Assembly (NCBI GenBank): GCA_009363875.1
Contig: CM018683.1
Location: 66,822,187 to 66,886,186 of the forward strand
From: Mikania micrantha
Lineage: Eukaryota; Streptophyta; Magnoliopsida; Asterales; Asteraceae
DNA length: 64,000 bases
Reading direction: 5' to 3'
Shown here in pieces: positions 46,008 to 58,148 of the stretch; within the stretch, counting starts at the first letter, position 1; every line of letters starts with the position of its first letter. The notes beneath the pieces were generated by a model that saw only the letters and a list, made by a program, of their open reading frames with translations, was not told the origin of the DNA and did no database searches. The translations under genes were made by a program, and so were the position numbers.

Positions 46008-47977
46008 CTAGCCTAAAACCCGTGTGCCACACGGATTTAAATAATAGAAAATGATATAATTAATAAAACCATGTATATTTCTTAAGAATTACATATTATA
46101 TTGTAAACTCACAAATGATGTCTCTTAAGTGTTGAAATTCCTTTTACATTCATTCTTGTTCAAAGAAACAAAATTGTAACATATCAAAATCAAATTTGCA
46201 ATAAGTTAAGCAACAAGAAAATGACAGGATGAAATTCATTATAATCAGTGAGTTTATAATGATACATTAACGACAAGTCACAAACGTGAAAAAAAATAAA
46301 ACTCAAACTAAAATTGACCCAAAGGCATTTCACTTCAATTGCATAAAATGCAGTACTTGAAATTGCAAAATGTATATCACGAATGCATATCACTTTAAAT
46401 TGTACATAATGTATAGAATACATGACTTTAAAAGAATTTTATTCCAATTCAAATATCATATGGTATCAACGATGACTTGAATTTGAAAGTTTATTGCTCT
46501 GTTTAGTGTTTGCCAAGATTAAGGTCCAAGAATAATGTTATAGCACAACCAAAGATTAAATACATAAATGTTTAAAGATTTGATCATTGAAACCATATAT
46601 TCCAAATAACAAAGCACAATAAAAGATTAAACACTCAATTTCTTACAAACACCCACCTAAATTTGATATCTAAAACCATATTCTAAGAATTAGAAACACC
46701 ATTTTGCAAAGAATACAAGTATTACAAAACAAAACCAGCAAGTAATATGAATGTAATTGTAGGCTGTAGCTAAAATCAAGTTGAAACAATTTAAAAATTA
46801 AAATATCAATGATAGAAATAAAAAAGAATGGTAGACACGGTAGGAAAACACACAATTCTATAATAACGAAAAAAAAGAACAAATTTCAGTTTCTTACCTA
46901 CACACCTTGACCTGATTTCCTGCATAACCAAAAGATCAACTTTGCTATCCAGAAGATAAAGATACTCGAATAGAACCTGGAAGTTTGTATACTCAACCAA
47001 TTCATAACATACTCCAAAAAAAAAAACATACATCATATAAATTACTTCGTAGTTGGTATCAAAATCATCTGTACATGAGGATTATATAAACCATATGCTT
47101 CAACTTGCCCGGATAGTCCTTTCAGCACCTAACATTTTTCGTTCACATAACGTTTTGATTCCGATTAAACCACATACTTTTAATCTCAATGCCAACTTAA
47201 TCTAACAATTTTAATCCCAAACCTAAAATTCCAAACTCAATACCTGCAACTGAGAAACAATAATATCATGTTCATCTACTTTCCGCAAAATGCTTCTTAC
47301 ATCGTTCCCAATCCCATTCTTCATCTCCATCCATCACTACCTCACCTTCCTTTTCTCAGCACCACCTCAATAGTCATCAAACCACTTTATCACACTCATA
47401 ACGTTCTTTGAAACACAGAGTCCCATCGGCATGGGCTTTCGTCTTCCATTTCGTCCCCGTTGTAGGAAATCTTCTAACATCGACAGATAGTTAAAGAATC
47501 CAATTGAATTTAGAGTTGTGTATGTGAGTTGGATCGGAGATGTGAATGAACGAAGGGAAGTTCGACGAAGACATCGACGCCATTGCTGAGAATTGCAATC
47601 AGAGAGGTTCAAGTGGGGTTTTTTGGCAGAAGATCAAGAATAGATGGTGAAGGATTCTAAATCAATATTTTTGAAAGTGATGAACGAAAACTGAAATTCA
47701 GAAAATCAAGAAAAGCACAAGATAAAGAAGCAGAGAAATTAGGGTTTTGAAGGTGTAGGATTCTTAATCAAGTAAAACATAAGCATATGTGAGAAATTTA
47801 GGGTTTTGAAATGTGATTTGTAGAGTTGAAAGAATATGAGAAAAGGGTTAGGATTCAGTAGCTTAGTAAAATGGATCAGATCCGAAAAAGAGGAACAAAT
47901 GAGGGGGAAAAAGAAAAATGGGGAGTTTTAGAGCCTGACACATGGCACCTCTGGTTAGTCATTTATTATATACTAGA
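46008..47977 (-). mobile_element. Helitron-type element 1 (minus orientation)
   Basis: On the minus strand the 3' end reads a hairpin ccgtgtggcacacgg (46020-46034 on plus), then ttttaggCTAG (ending 46008) followed by T. The 5' end is TCTAGTATATAATAAATG preceded by A at 47977/47978, with a gccatgtgtca word 20-30 bases in, as in the two neighbours. This fits non-autonomous Helitrons: 5' TC, 3' hairpin plus CTRR, insertion between A and T, no duplication. No Rep/helicase is visible inside; exon-like fragments are. Confidence 0.65.
46880..47660 (-). pseudogene. Exon-like fragments inside Helitron-type element 1
   Basis: I do not recognise the gene. Three minus-strand pieces look like exons. Near 47590 an ATG opens MASMSSSNFPSFIHIS. 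Near 47330-47240 MEMKNGIGNDVRSILRKVDE ends HDIIVSQLQ at a GT donor (caggtatt). Near 46900-47005 YELVEYTNFQVLFEYL continues to VMQEIRSRCVG before gtaag. The pieces are in one order and on one strand and lie wholly within the Helitron ends, which is how gene capture by Helitrons looks. Stops separate them, and the source gene would have to be found by search. Confidence 0.35.
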
Positions 47978-48921
47978 TTATTACCTCGTGTATTACACGA
48001 GTTTTAATATAAAATATTAAATAGTTAGTAATAAAATTTAAAAATTTGGAAAACGATATTTTAAAAGAAAATGATTAATTTACATATTAATGAATCTTTC
48101 AAATAATAAAAAAAAATTAAAAACTTTAATAACTATACAAATGTATATGATATTTTTGATTTGTAACAATTATTATCTTTGAACAAATTGATAATAAAGC
48201 TTTAGTTTGTTTTCTATTAAACACTAACTTTTATAAATAAGAAATGTAAAAAATATAATTTATTTAATTATTTAATTTTAATGACTCAATTTATATATAA
48301 CGTTAAATATAAGGATTAAAAGTGTAACTTTCTCAATTATTTTTTTACTTTGGTTTTAAATAAATTTAAAAAACGTCATCAATTTATAAAAATCTTATTG
48401 TTTTAAACACCGGTTTATATTTTATTTCATTTTTAAAAAAAAAATCATTTTTAAAGAAAATTTTTTTCTATATGGCTTTGATTTTCTGAAAATATAATAT
48501 TTCTTATTTTAAAAAATAATATTAACTTTTTTTTTGCATTTTATAAAATTTTCTTATATGTGCTTTCTAATTAAAAGATATATAATATTATTGGTATTAT
48601 GAGGCTATGTGTTATCATCAAGCCCCCCTCACTCCACGTAGGTGCCACGTAGGCGCCACATAATCAACCAACACCATCACCCCCTCATCATTCCACATCA
48701 TCTTTTCCTATGTTATCCATCACGCCCCCATCACTCCATGTCATCACCACCTTTATTCAATATTCTATTATTTGATTTTTATGATTATTTAATTGGAAAG
48801 AGAATATAATTATTTAATAGGAGATAATTAAATGAATTTGATTAAAAGTTGACATATGGCAATTAGGGTGTAAGAACATGACATGTGGCAAAAAACATTT
48901 TTGTTTATTAGTATAGTAAGA
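47973..48921 (-). mobile_element. Helitron-type element 2 (minus orientation)
   Basis: 3' end on the minus strand: hairpin ctcgtgtaatacacgag (47985-48001 on plus) then gtaataatCTAG, followed by T. 5' end: TCTTACTATACTAATAAAC at 48921, preceded by A, with tttgccacatgtca about 30 bases in. 949 bp, AT-rich, no coding. Its 3' end overlaps the 5' end of element 1 by five bases. Confidence 0.7.
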
Positions 48922-48975
48922 TAAGATGAATGAATATGTGGGTATTCTAAATTTTGGAAGCACACTACATCTATA

Positions 48976-51300
48976 TCTATACTTTATAATAAAGAAAATC
49001 TTTTTGCCTACGTGTCATCACTATATCAACTCTCCCTTTAAATTTGACATGTGGTAACCATATTAATTCCTAGATAAAAATTGCCACATGTCAATCCACC
49101 ATTTAATATACTTAAAATTTTTAACTATATAAATTTAATTTAAAAAATATAAATATATATAAGATCCTACATTTTCGTTCATTATCACCGAAGTTGTTGC
49201 GATCAATTTGAATACGAAAAGGAGAGATATCGCAAGTTATTGAAATAAGTAATAACATGATTAAAATTATAGTATATAATATACGTGTATTAAGAAATTG
49301 AAAAAAAAACATAAATGCAAATTGTTGTCAAATCAAATTTTATTTTCTATCATTTTGGTAAAATATGAAATAAAAAAAGTTAAATTAAATATATAAATTA
49401 TATTGTTGTAATTATATGGTTATTTAAAACAAGTAAAATAATTTTGAATTTTTTTCATAGCTTACAGTTTTAAATAGTTACAAGGCCAACAATAATAGTA
49501 AAAGAAAACGAAAGTTAAGAAAACATTATTTGGATACCAAAAAAGTCAATCATATATACAATATAAATGACATTTTTCATCAATATCGTTATCCTTTAAC
49601 ATTGATGAAAATTATGATGGTACAAAACTTATTTCATATTATTCTTGTAACATTTAATGTATCTGTTAGAATAAAAAAAATTTTAATAAGGTGTCAATAC
49701 CATCTTAAATGTATTTTAAATTTGGACACCGTCACAGATGTCATTAACAAATTAAACTCTTATAAACGTGGGCACATGTCATTACTACATTTAACATTCT
49801 TTATATATGGACATGTGTTAATATTAAATTATATTATAAAATGTTGTATTATTTTTATTATATTTAAATCTTTTCATAACTAATATGAAAGTAATACTTT
49901 AATAAATATATTAATAAAATATTTAAAACGGGTACAAAAGAAAAAAATGTAATTTTTATCTATATTTAAAACATACTTTAGTTAATTTTGTATATACTTT
50001 AATAAAATAATTAAAATTTATAAATATATTAATTTTTTTAAAAAATAAATACCATGTAATATTTCTTTTAAATAGTCTTTTAATGGTGTTGATTTTAAAA
50101 GTTAAGATTCGGTCGTTATCAACAATAGAATTGTTTTTTAAACAATAATGTTATTCATAAATGTACGCTACTTTATTTAGAGTGAAAACCAAATATGGTA
50201 TCAAAATTTTAATTTTTTGATAAAGATAATAATACGTTGTGTAATTTATCATAAATATACTATAAAAATAACTTTTTTACCCAAACCATGTATTAAATAA
50301 TTAAATAATACTAATAACTAATATACTATTTACTCTTGATAACTATTGTTCTTGACTTTTATTTATTGTAATTGCAAATGATAATGATATAGGAAATTGT
50401 CTCCTTTGAAATTTAAATGGAATTTTCTTATTAGAAGGTGTTAGAGCTATTTTAGGAATGAATGTCCAATTACAAATATGACTTCCTGAAATTACTTCTT
50501 TTTCAATTACACGATATCCAAGTGAGATGATCATTAATCTAATCACGTTGCATAAACCATTTTTTTATCAACATTTCTTAGTAACATCACAGGAACACCA
50601 ACCTTTAGAACTAACTTGTGGTTAGGCAAACTGGAATTTTAAGACCAAGTACATCTGGAGACTATATTCTCTCTATTATTAATTAAATTAATTCTGTTAT
50701 TAAATAATTAAATAATACTAATAACTAATATAGTATTTATCTTTTTATTATAAAAACACTTAAACTTTTTTATAAAATACGAAATTTCCTAAAATCAAAA
50801 TTTTTTAAGAAATATTTTATTTAAAAAAAACAAAATTTATGTAAAAAACAAGGTATCTTAAATAATAATTTTTTGAAAATAAAATATACTATAAAAGTAG
50901 TTTTTAAACAATGAGATTTTTATAAATAAATGACGTTTTTTAATCTATTTGAAAATTAAAATAATAAAAATGATAGATGAAGTTACACTTTTGTTCTGTT
51001 ATGCTTAACGCTATTTTCAAATTGGGTCGTTTAACTTAATAACTACAAAAATTATATTTTATATTATTGATTTATAAATGTTTGTTTTTAGTATAATACT
51101 AACTAAATTTTTTAACGTTAGTTATTTCAAAGATAATAATTATTACACATTAAAAGGTCATATATTATTTGTATAGTGATTAAAGTTTTAAATTATTTTT
51201 TTATCACTTAAAATATTTATTATCAAAATATCTTTTTATAGTTTGCTAAGTATTTAATATTTTTTATTAAGCATGTGTAACACACGGGTCAATAACCTAG
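48976..51300 (+). mobile_element. Helitron-type element 3 (plus orientation)
   Basis: 5' end TCTATACTTTATAATAAAG at 48976, preceded by A, with tttttgcctacgtgtca close by. 3' end: short hairpin tgtgtaacaca (51274-51284) then cgggtcaataacCTAG at 51297-51300, followed by T. 2,325 bp, AT-rich. It contains a helicase fragment on the opposite strand. Confidence 0.65.
50343..50690 (-). pseudogene. Helitron Pif1-type helicase fragment
   Basis: The minus-strand translation from about 50690 gives LPNHKLVLKVGVPVMLLRN, then a broken NVDKKMVYATR, then LIISLGYRVIEKEVISGSHI, IPKIALTPSNKKIPFKFQRR and QFPISLSFAITINKSQEQ. These are the C-terminal helicase motifs of Helitron RepHel proteins, where INKSQGQ is the motif VI region. 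Only about 115 residues remain, with one frame break near 50560 and no Rep domain. It is flanked by a direct repeat of about 45 bases (50285-50335, 50690-50745). The strand is opposite to the Helitron ends around it, so it is a captured or nested remnant. Confidence 0.8.
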
Positions 51301-51884
51301 TTTATATATATATATATATATCAAAAGTTAAACATGTGTGAGGGTCATAAAACAAATGTTAAAATCCTTAACTAATACTTCAAAATCGCAATATACTTCA
51401 CTGGTTAAAGATTGAAGGTTTGGAGCACTAGGATAACTACTAAGTAATTCTACATTTTTAATAAGTTTTTTTTTATGTTTTTGATTAAATATACAATTAA
51501 AATCATATTTTAGTGTTTAAGAATAATGGGACAGAAACCGTAGATCACTAGTTCCAGCCCTATTCATGATACTTTTTCAAACCAGTCTAAGAGTTTTGGT
51601 TAATAGAATAGCTAACAAGTCAAAATTTTATGATTAGATATGGGTTAAGTGGTTAACACTTTGGTCTATAACCTAAGATCCAGTTTGAATCTTTCTATTA
51701 ATTACCTTAATCCGGCCTTTCTATTTTTCTAAAGTAGATTCAATACTCGTTTAACTACTTTAAACAACACAACTACATTAAATTTTATAAGTTTACGAAT
51801 TCCTCCTAAATCTGTAATATTATAGGAACCAAGTAGGGATTCCAAACAAGACAATGTTTGTACTCAAGAATCAGAGATCCACAC
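51301..51884. other. No recognised gene; TA microsatellite and probable LTR body
   Basis: (ta)n at 51303-51321. The rest reads like the left body of the plus-strand LTR that ends at 52687. Confidence 0.4.
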
Positions 51885-52687
51885 TGACTGTGAGTTTCAC
51901 GGCCCCTATTTCTACAATGTTTTACTAACTTACAGGGAAAGAAATCATGCTTGTACTCGTTTCATTGACACAAGTGGTTTGGTTCAACACATTATTACAT
52001 GAGTCACATTTATCGCTTTTAAGTCCCCTATTCTATAATCGTTAATTGTTGGTAAACTTGAATTATTGGGAATTGTAATATTTGAGAGTGATAACCCCCA
52101 CCCGTGGTTAGTAGCTCTAACTGTGATTGTATGTTAAATCGGGTGCATAATATTCATCTCAATACAATGTTTAGCGATAAAACATTGGGATTGGGTAATT
52201 CAATCATGTCGAGTTCGGTTCTGGGAGCTCATGGTAATAATAAATACACACAACTCATGATATTGTTTCTGAGAACAATAGTCACATTTTTAAAACCTTG
52301 TGTTCAAATGAAACAACTATATTTTAACGTGTCTAAACCTGTAAACTCACCAGCTTTATACTGACTGTTTTTAGCATTTATTTCTCAGATAATTGAATAT
52401 ATATTATGGGGGCGCATTTTGGGTTTTAGCATATGGAGTCACATTTCATCAGGAAGCACACATTTTGAGGATTTTCCTAGCATAGTCTATCGATTTAGGC
52501 CATGTTTGTAAAATCTTGTTAACAGTATTTATTGTGAACTCTAGCATGTATTTATTTTTCTTATGTTGGCTTAAGGAATGACTTGTAAACTCTTTGGTTA
52601 ATGAATTTAGAAGCCGTTCAATGTAAACAATGACTGTGAAACCATGACTGTCTCACCTCGCGTGTTCCGCCTTGGCGGGGTGTGACA
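51885..52687 (+). repeat. Gypsy LTR, plus orientation, left border uncertain
   Basis: The right end cgccttggcggggtgtgaca is a typical plus-strand LTR end of the class seen at 4460. Five bases cacac follow, and the same five precede a TG at 51885, giving a weak candidate unit of 803 bp. The cacac word is low complexity, so the true left border may be further left. Confidence 0.4.
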
Positions 52688-53417
52688 CACACTTAACAAT
52701 TCATTGGCATGTAATTAGCATAGCTAGAAGTATATAAATATGTAATGTTTTATTCACTAAAAGGGATATAGTGGTAACCTTAAACATTGGAAGTGATAGC
52801 ACTTCTTGAGGCAATTTCCCATGCTCCAGTTCTTCAACACTAGCAAAGGGCTTAGTATCTACATTTTTATTCTAAATTGCATCTATTTCTTCTGCTGTAA
52901 CATTGTCTAATGTTTCGATATGAGTTTGTTTTGGAGTAATTTTAATATGCAACCAAAATTATATCAAAACGAATATATGAAAGAAAATAATTAGTTTCTA
53001 GAGCAAGTACTATGTTTTAAAAAATAATTAAAAACCTGCAACACAAGGTTCTTTTTTATCAATGGGATCTCCTTAGGAGTTAAGGCGGCAGGTTTTAGTC
53101 CACAATAGCTTCTCTTTTAATACGCTTGCGCCGGGAACCAACATTTTGTATCATAGGATTTGGAAAGCTTAAGAGGTGTTTGGATGTGTGTTCTAATTAT
53201 GTCAAAATCATAGGATTATTGTAATAAAATGTGTAGCAGAATGTACTGCTTGGATAAGCTAACAGTGTTAGCATGTCCAATAATAGATAATCTCAAATTA
53301 CAGATAAAATAAAAAAAAATTAATTTATTGTGATATAAAATGTTTTTTCTAATGAGAGTACAGGTTTCTCAACCTATAGTAAGAAAAGGGTAAATGGATG
53401 ATTCTATTTTACCTCAT

Positions 53418-53422
53418 GAGAA
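53418..53422. repeat. Target-site duplication (gagaa), left
   Basis: gagaa here and at 58144-58148. Confidence 0.92.
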
Positions 53423-53679
53423 TGTTGGTAATTAGACTTGCAATTGATTAACAAACACAATAGATTTGAATAAACTTGCAGAATTTTACTTTAGAGAATT
53501 GTTCATACATACATGAAAATATCGACACCCACAAACACACATTTCTTGGGTTTATATAGCCCTAATTTTGATGACAGTTATTTAACTAACCTATTTTGAC
53601 ATAATTACATATATAGACCCTTGACTTTACATATAAACATACTTGACTCAAACTAATAAAGTTTAGTTTATTGCTTTCA
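53423..53679 (-). repeat. 3' LTR of the copia element
   Basis: 257 bp, tgttggtaattagacttgca ... ttgctttca. Confidence 0.93.
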
Positions 53680-53692
53680 TTTTCCCCCTTAA
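53680..53692 (-). other. Polypurine tract of the copia element
   Basis: Minus strand: ttaagggggaaaa directly before the 3' LTR. Confidence 0.85.
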
Positions 53693-53789
53693 ACTAAACT
53701 AGTTTAATAGGGTCTTCTTGCTTGACTTGCGCTTACAACAGCATTGATTCATCATCATAGATGAGATTAGATTCATGCTCCTTTTCTTT

Positions 53790-54457
53790 CTACTTGTTTT
53801 TTCTCTTTACACATTCATATGCGAAGTGACCATATTCACCACATTCGTAGCACTTGTATTCATGCTTGTTCTTGTTATTTCTTTGATCGGTATTTCTTCC
53901 ACGTCCTCTTTCACTTTTGAACAAGCCTCTTCCACGACGAGTTTGATTACCACGTCCTCTTCCATTTTGCCACTTTTCTTGATGATCATTTGCACTTGCT
54001 ATTAGGAGTTTTCCTTGATCATTATCTTGAGGTTCGTCTTGACTTTTAAGACGTTTTTCAAAGGCTATTATTCTTCCCACCGCTTCTTCAAATGGCATGT
54101 TGTCAATTTCAAAATATTGCTTGATAGTTACCACGATTGGTAGGAATTTCTCCAAGAAATCGAACTTTAATCGAATTCCATACTTCTTTTGCACTCGAAT
54201 ATTGCGCAACTTGCATTAGAATGTCTCCGGGTAATGTTTGAAAAATCATTGCTTTTGTTGTATTACTTTTCTTCTCGTCTATTTCGTCTAATGAAACAAT
54301 TGTTTCCCATAAACTATATGCTTTCAATATTGTCTCCATTAGAATTGCCCATTGCGTGTAGTTTGTTTCAGTCAATTTTGGACATTGCAGAGATATATTT
54401 CCTTGTTCACGAATGGCTACGGATGTGCCATCTTTCTTATCGTCTTGCCCGCCATAC
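53790..54457 (-). pseudogene. Copia Gag remnant with zinc knuckle
   Basis: The upstream frame gives YGGQDDKKDGTS, then LTETNYTQWAILMETILKAY and AKEVWNSIKVRF, the start of a UBN2-type copia gag. The downstream frame gives FLPIVVTIKQYFEIDNMPF and EEAVGRIIAFEKRL, an Arg/Gly-rich stretch (GRGRGNQTRRGRGLF) and the CCHC knuckle CYECGEYGHFAYEC, then a stop. Between the two halves roughly 70 residues of the usual domain are missing and the frame shifts. The N-terminus is replaced at 54458 by LTR-like sequence, so there is no proper start. It cannot form a normal capsid. Confidence 0.85.
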
Positions 54458-57400
54458 TGTGACACCCTGATCCCACACGGATCAGAAAACACTTGTTTAA
54501 ACATAAAAACGTTGCGGAATTTGGTCCCATTTTTTTGCAAGGGTTTGTTTGAAAACTCAATAAATAACCCTTTATAACCTGTCACATTCAAAAACCAACA
54601 AAAACTTGTTTAAAAACCACTTATATAGTTTAGTATATACAAACACATCTATTATTTAAATAAACAAGTCTTCTCAATATTAACTTGTATCGCTCGAAGC
54701 TTCATTCGATCCAACACTATCCTTTCCCGATCACATTCGCCTCTATTACTTAAGTACCTGCATAACACACGTTGTTTTCACCATTAGTTCGTTAGAACTA
54801 AGTAAGAACACCTAAAAAACTTTAACACATGTTTATGGAACATTCTCAGGGTTACAGTGCCTTAAAATGCCACCCGTACAGCCAAACACGAATTCAGAAA
54901 AACTGTTTGGCTAATTACAACACTATTCTCAAATTATTGGCTCATCTAATTACCCACACACTAGTGGTTTCACCAATTTAAACTCCCGGCTCATCCGGTT
55001 ATCCACACTCTAGTGGTTTGACCAATTTAAACTTCCGGCTCATCCGGTTATCCACACTCTAGTGGTTTGACTCATTATTACCAACTCATTTGGTTGTCCA
55101 CCCTCTAGTGGTTTAATTGATCAATTTCACCGGCTCATCCGGTTATCCACACTCATGTGGCATCATGAACTCATCTACCGGCTCATCCGGCTAATTTTTT
55201 TATGCCATTTATATTATGCATACAACTCAAGCATAACATTCATATTGAAACTAAAAATGCCTTCTCATAGATCTTTTAACTCAATTAGTTTCATTAGTCA
55301 AGTTATGCACAATCAATATATAAACACCAAAAAATCAAGTAGACTCTTTCTAATACTTATATGTAATGTTATAGTAAGTTGGGTAACTTACACACCATTG
55401 TGTATAAATACCCATATGTCCAATGGGTCAATCATATAGTAAACACAATTTACTAATGAACACCTAAAGTCACTTAACACAATCACACACATTGTGAATT
55501 TAACCACGTTTCAAACACAACTCATTTCAATTAAGTGACTTACAACCCATACACATACACAATCTAGTCAATAATCACACACACATTTCAATTCTAACAA
55601 TAATTAAACAAAACACACAACTTTGACTTTAAAAGTCAACATACTGGTAGTTACTACCATAAGTCAATAGTCTACTAACACTTTCATACCCTCAATGTAA
55701 ACTCTAACCACACACATTATGGTTTACATTTATGTTTATGCACTCATTGCACCACATACACATATTAACCCTCATGATTATTAAGTTTAGTCTACTCATT
55801 AGTAGATAATACGATTGCCACCACAATCTTATTGTACACTTATTTGTAGATTTAATTCAACACACACACACAGTGTTTAATCCACATAATTACTATGCAA
55901 CACATGCCACCCAATACATTAATGTCACACCCCGTCGTGTATAGATTCCCATATATCCAATGGGTCAATCACATTGTAAACACAATTACTATTCAGCACC
56001 TGTCACTCAAGACATTCACATCACACTCATTGTGATTTACACACTCATTGTGTATTGTTTCCCATATCCCCAATGGTTCAATCACATAGTAAATTCAATT
56101 TACTAACCATCACTTAGAGTCAATTTACCTTAATCACACACCTTGTGAATTTAACAACATATTAAGTGACTCAATCAATTAGGTGACTTACCTTTGGTCC
56201 AAAGCTCTAATTACAAAGCAAGCTCCTTTCCTTGCCTATGAACTTTATTTTCATCACCTATGCACACATTGCAATCATCTTAACATACACACATACATAC
56301 AATCAAGTTCAACCCACTTGACCCGTTTGACTTTCTCAAAGTCCATTTATCACAATTAATCATATTCTATGCCTCCCTTAGGCATTTATCAAATATTGAT
56401 GTTCATTACACTAGTTATGATCCTAATCATCCCATGATTATCCATAATCACCCATTTTAGTCAATATTCACCCAAGATCATAACTTTTATCAATTTTAAC
56501 ATCAATTTATTGCATATTAACATTTAACCCATCATTCCCATCAAAACCTATGAACAAGTATCTTAGATACTTCAAAAACATTTATTTAGATGTACATAAC
56601 CCACTAGTATCATCTATTTATATTCGACATCACACATACTCAATTTCCCATTTTTATCACATTTTGGAAAATCTCATTTTTGTGCAGCAACTTTCTGAGT
56701 TGCTACTGTAATCAACATTTTTGACATATTTACAATATGTTTTAGCTCTTCATGTTCAAAGATGGGTTGTAGTAGACTCTTAGACCTTTTCAGGCATATA
56801 AAATACGCCTCAAACGGATACACGGTTGATTTTATACACAATTTACAAAATCAGGTCTGCACCTTTATTTTCACAATTCAGCTTGCTGAATTTTTCTATG
56901 TTGCTGCTGTAATTGTCATTTTAACCCATCTTAAGTTTGTTTTCAGCTTTTCATGTCAAAAGATGGATTGTAGCCCTTTCAAATAGCTTTTCAATCATAT
57001 AAGGCTCATTTTCTCGTGATTTTTCTATGATTTTATACGAATTTTTAATAACAGTGCAGCAACTAATTTCTTTCAATTCAGCATCTAATCTCTTTTGGTT
57101 CAAGCAATTCACCAAGCATCTTATGTGCATAACTTATAGACATGTTCATTCAGCATGTTTACTTACAAATCAACCCCATTCATGGTTCATTAACATCAAA
57201 GTTCATAACTTTATGCAATCACACACAATAACTAGTATTTTGATTGTCTCAAACACTTAATAAGCATCTATTCATGGTTTCTAACCCATTTAAACAACCA
57301 ATTTCAAGATTTAAGCTAAACCCTTATCTTGCTCATCACAAGAACTCACGATTAACATCAAGATAGAATCTAAAAACACTTACAAGATGTTAGATAGCAA

Positions 57401-57600
57401 TTAGGGTTGAGATTAAAGGCTTCAATCTTGAAATTTAACCATGTAATCAATGAGAATCATGGATTTGAGAACTAGGGCTGAACTTCTTTCTTCTTCTCTT
57501 GCTCTTCACGTAAAACACACACACATATATGAAAATTCTGGATTTTGACTTAAGTCAAAACCTTTATTTCCCCTTTTTAACAACTTTGCCTTTATTTCCG
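54458..57600 (-). repeat. Probable gypsy LTR nested in the copia element, right border unresolved
   Basis: It starts tgtgacaccctgatcccaca exactly where gag coding stops making sense, and the next 300 bases follow minus-strand gypsy LTR style (tacctgcataacacacg near 54756). A catac word flanks the start (54453-54457) and recurs at 56635-56639 after gacatcaca, which would make a 2,177-bp unit. However, sequence up to about 57600 still reads like LTR body (leader-like words near 57310-57420), so the right end is open. Repeats: ggctcatccggttatccaca, four times at 54980-55200. Confidence 0.45.
54940..55200. repeat. Degenerate tandem repeat (CCGGCTCATCCGGTTATCCACAC)
   Basis: About six copies of a 50-60 bp unit with ggctcatccggttatccaca and ctctagtggtttga words. 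Confidence 0.8.
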
Positions 57601-57870
57601 TGAAGGCCTATGTTGCTTGTGAAATCCAAATCAACGAGTTTGATTTTGTTGTTTTTGATTTCTACAAACAATTCCAAAAATGGAATCCTAAACGCATCTT
57701 CAGAAAAGTAACTGGCTAAGAAAAATTGCTTTTCAATCTTGAATCAAAGAGATTATTCATAGAAACGGTATCCTCCTTTCTTCCTATTAACACAGGAACA
57801 TCAATCGATGGAATTTCTTTCCGACCGGCTTCTTCTGAATCAATTTTCTTGCTTCCCTTTGATCGATAAC

Positions 57871-57884
57871 GCGCTCTGATGCCA
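57871..57884 (-). other. Primer-binding site of the copia element
   Basis: Minus strand tggcatcagagcgc, one base from the initiator Met tRNA complement over its first 12 bases, two bases from the 5' LTR. Confidence 0.85.
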
Positions 57885-57886
57885 AT

Positions 57887-58143
57887 TGTTGGTAATCAGA
57901 CTTGCAATTGATTAACAAACACAATAGATTTGAATAAACTTGCAGAATTTTACTTTAGAGAATTGTTCATACATACATGAAAATATCGACACCCACAAAC
58001 GTACATTTCTTGGGTTTATATAGCCCTAATTGTGATGACAGTTATTTAACTAACCTATTTTGACATAATTACATATATAGACCCTTGACTTTACATATAA
58101 ACATACTTGACTCAAACTAATAAAGTTTAGTTTATTGCTTTCA
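57887..58143 (-). repeat. 5' LTR of the copia element
   Basis: 257 bp; differs from the other LTR at a handful of positions, for example 'cgtac' for 'cacac' near 58000. Confidence 0.93.
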
Positions 58144-58148
58144 GAGAA
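58144..58148. repeat. Target-site duplication (gagaa), right
   Basis: Matches 53418-53422. Confidence 0.92.

Larger units (their letters stand above)
53423..58143 (-). mobile_element. Non-autonomous Ty1/copia element with only a gag remnant
   Basis: A 4,721-bp element on the minus strand with 257-bp LTRs (53423-53679 and 57887-58143), PBS, PPT and a duplication gagaa. It has a gag remnant near the 3' end and about 3.3 kb of sequence without coding potential before it. No protease, integrase, RT or RNase H is present. It landed inside an exon of the U11/U12-65K-like gene. The two LTRs are the same length and differ at only a few positions, so the insertion is fairly recent. Confidence 0.9.
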
